DNA of 7,952 bases from Burkholderiales bacterium (GTDB taxonomy: Bacteria; Pseudomonadota; Gammaproteobacteria; Burkholderiales; Burkholderiaceae_C): contig SYDB01000034.1 of assembly GCA_005786815.1 (NCBI GenBank), positions 1 to 7,952 on the forward strand. Direction: 5' to 3'. Made by a program: the position numbers and the translations under genes. The notes under the pieces are model-generated. The model saw only the letters and a list, made by a program, of their open reading frames with translations. It was not told the origin of the DNA and searched no databases. This document shows positions 7,777 through 7,952 of this stretch, in pieces (the first letter of the stretch is position 1; the number at the start of each line of letters is the position of its first letter).

Positions 7777-7780
7777 GGAG
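7777..7780 (+). promoter_or_regulatory. Ribosome binding site of the methyltransferase gene
   Basis: GGAG within CCCCGGAGTC sits seven bases before the ATG at 7788, at ideal spacing. It fixes that start. Confidence 0.7.
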
Positions 7781-7787
7781 TCACGCG

Positions 7788-7952
7788 ATGAACGCTTTAG
7801 AACAAGCACGCTTCAATATGGTCGAACAACAAATTCGTCCTTGGCAGGTTTTAGACCCTGTTGTTTTACACACGCTACAACATATTGCGCGCGAACTGTT
7901 TGTTCCTGCCGCCTACCAAGCGCTGGCCTACACAGATATTGAAATTCCATTG
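7788..7952 (+). CDS. Protein-L-isoaspartate O-methyltransferase family protein, N-terminal 55 residues only
   Basis: The frame runs open from ATG 7788 to the right edge, giving 55 residues. The sequence MNALEQARFNMVEQQIRPWQ followed by RELFVPAAYQALAYTDIEIPL matches the start of betaproteobacterial Pcm-like proteins (family pattern: EQARFNM-EQQIRPW, then P/R-ELFVP--Y--LA--D-EIPL). The family transfers methyl from S-adenosylmethionine to damaged isoaspartyl residues, although this branch is often shorter or divergent from E. coli Pcm. The SAM-binding motif lies beyond the window, so activity cannot be judged. It has its own ribosome binding site and a possible promoter, 63 bases after the pump stop. 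In related bacteria, as recalled, this gene is often followed by a rhodanese-like gene and a TolC-type channel gene, which would suit the pump here. Confidence 0.88.
   Translation, partial: MNALEQARFNMVEQQIRPWQVLDPVVLHTLQHIARELFVPAAYQALAYTDIEIPL

Overview
The window looks like chromosomal DNA from a betaproteobacterium, most likely Burkholderiales and perhaps Comamonadaceae. This rests on protein character (MsrA with the GCFWCTE active site, an isoaspartyl-methyltransferase-family N-terminus beginning MNALEQARFNMVEQQIRPW, a HAE1-type RND pump) and on TAAAAT-like -10 elements. Base composition is only moderately GC-rich by eye. No rRNA, tRNA, CRISPR array, insertion sequence or phage gene is visible.

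Layout. The left third (1-2578) is a minus-strand gene set read right to left: msrA (methionine sulfoxide reductase A), then a 136-residue membrane-anchored Cys/His protein whose start overlaps the msrA stop by four bases (ATGA), then a TonB-dependent outer-membrane receptor of the ZnuD-like (zinc/metal) type, cut by the left window edge. A short hairpin lies between the last two. The middle and right (2700-7724) is a plus-strand set: a TetR/AcrR repressor, an RND periplasmic adaptor and a 1057-residue RND inner-membrane pump, with gaps of about 24 and 18 bases. The two sets diverge from a 121-base region holding an imperfect palindrome (2671-2684) suited to a TetR-type operator. At the right edge (7788-7952) begins a third plus-strand unit, the N-terminus of a protein-L-isoaspartate O-methyltransferase-family protein.

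How they may work together. The TetR protein probably represses its own operon and thus the pump, binding the palindrome just upstream of its GTG start. The pump needs an outer-membrane TolC-type channel, which is not in the window. The minus-strand set joins outer-membrane metal uptake to a small redox/metal-like envelope protein and a methionine repair enzyme. Because the palindrome lies between both sets, shared control is possible but unproven.

Nothing here is clearly a new kind of system. The least understood parts are the small Cys/His protein, its coupling to msrA, and the shared divergent control region.
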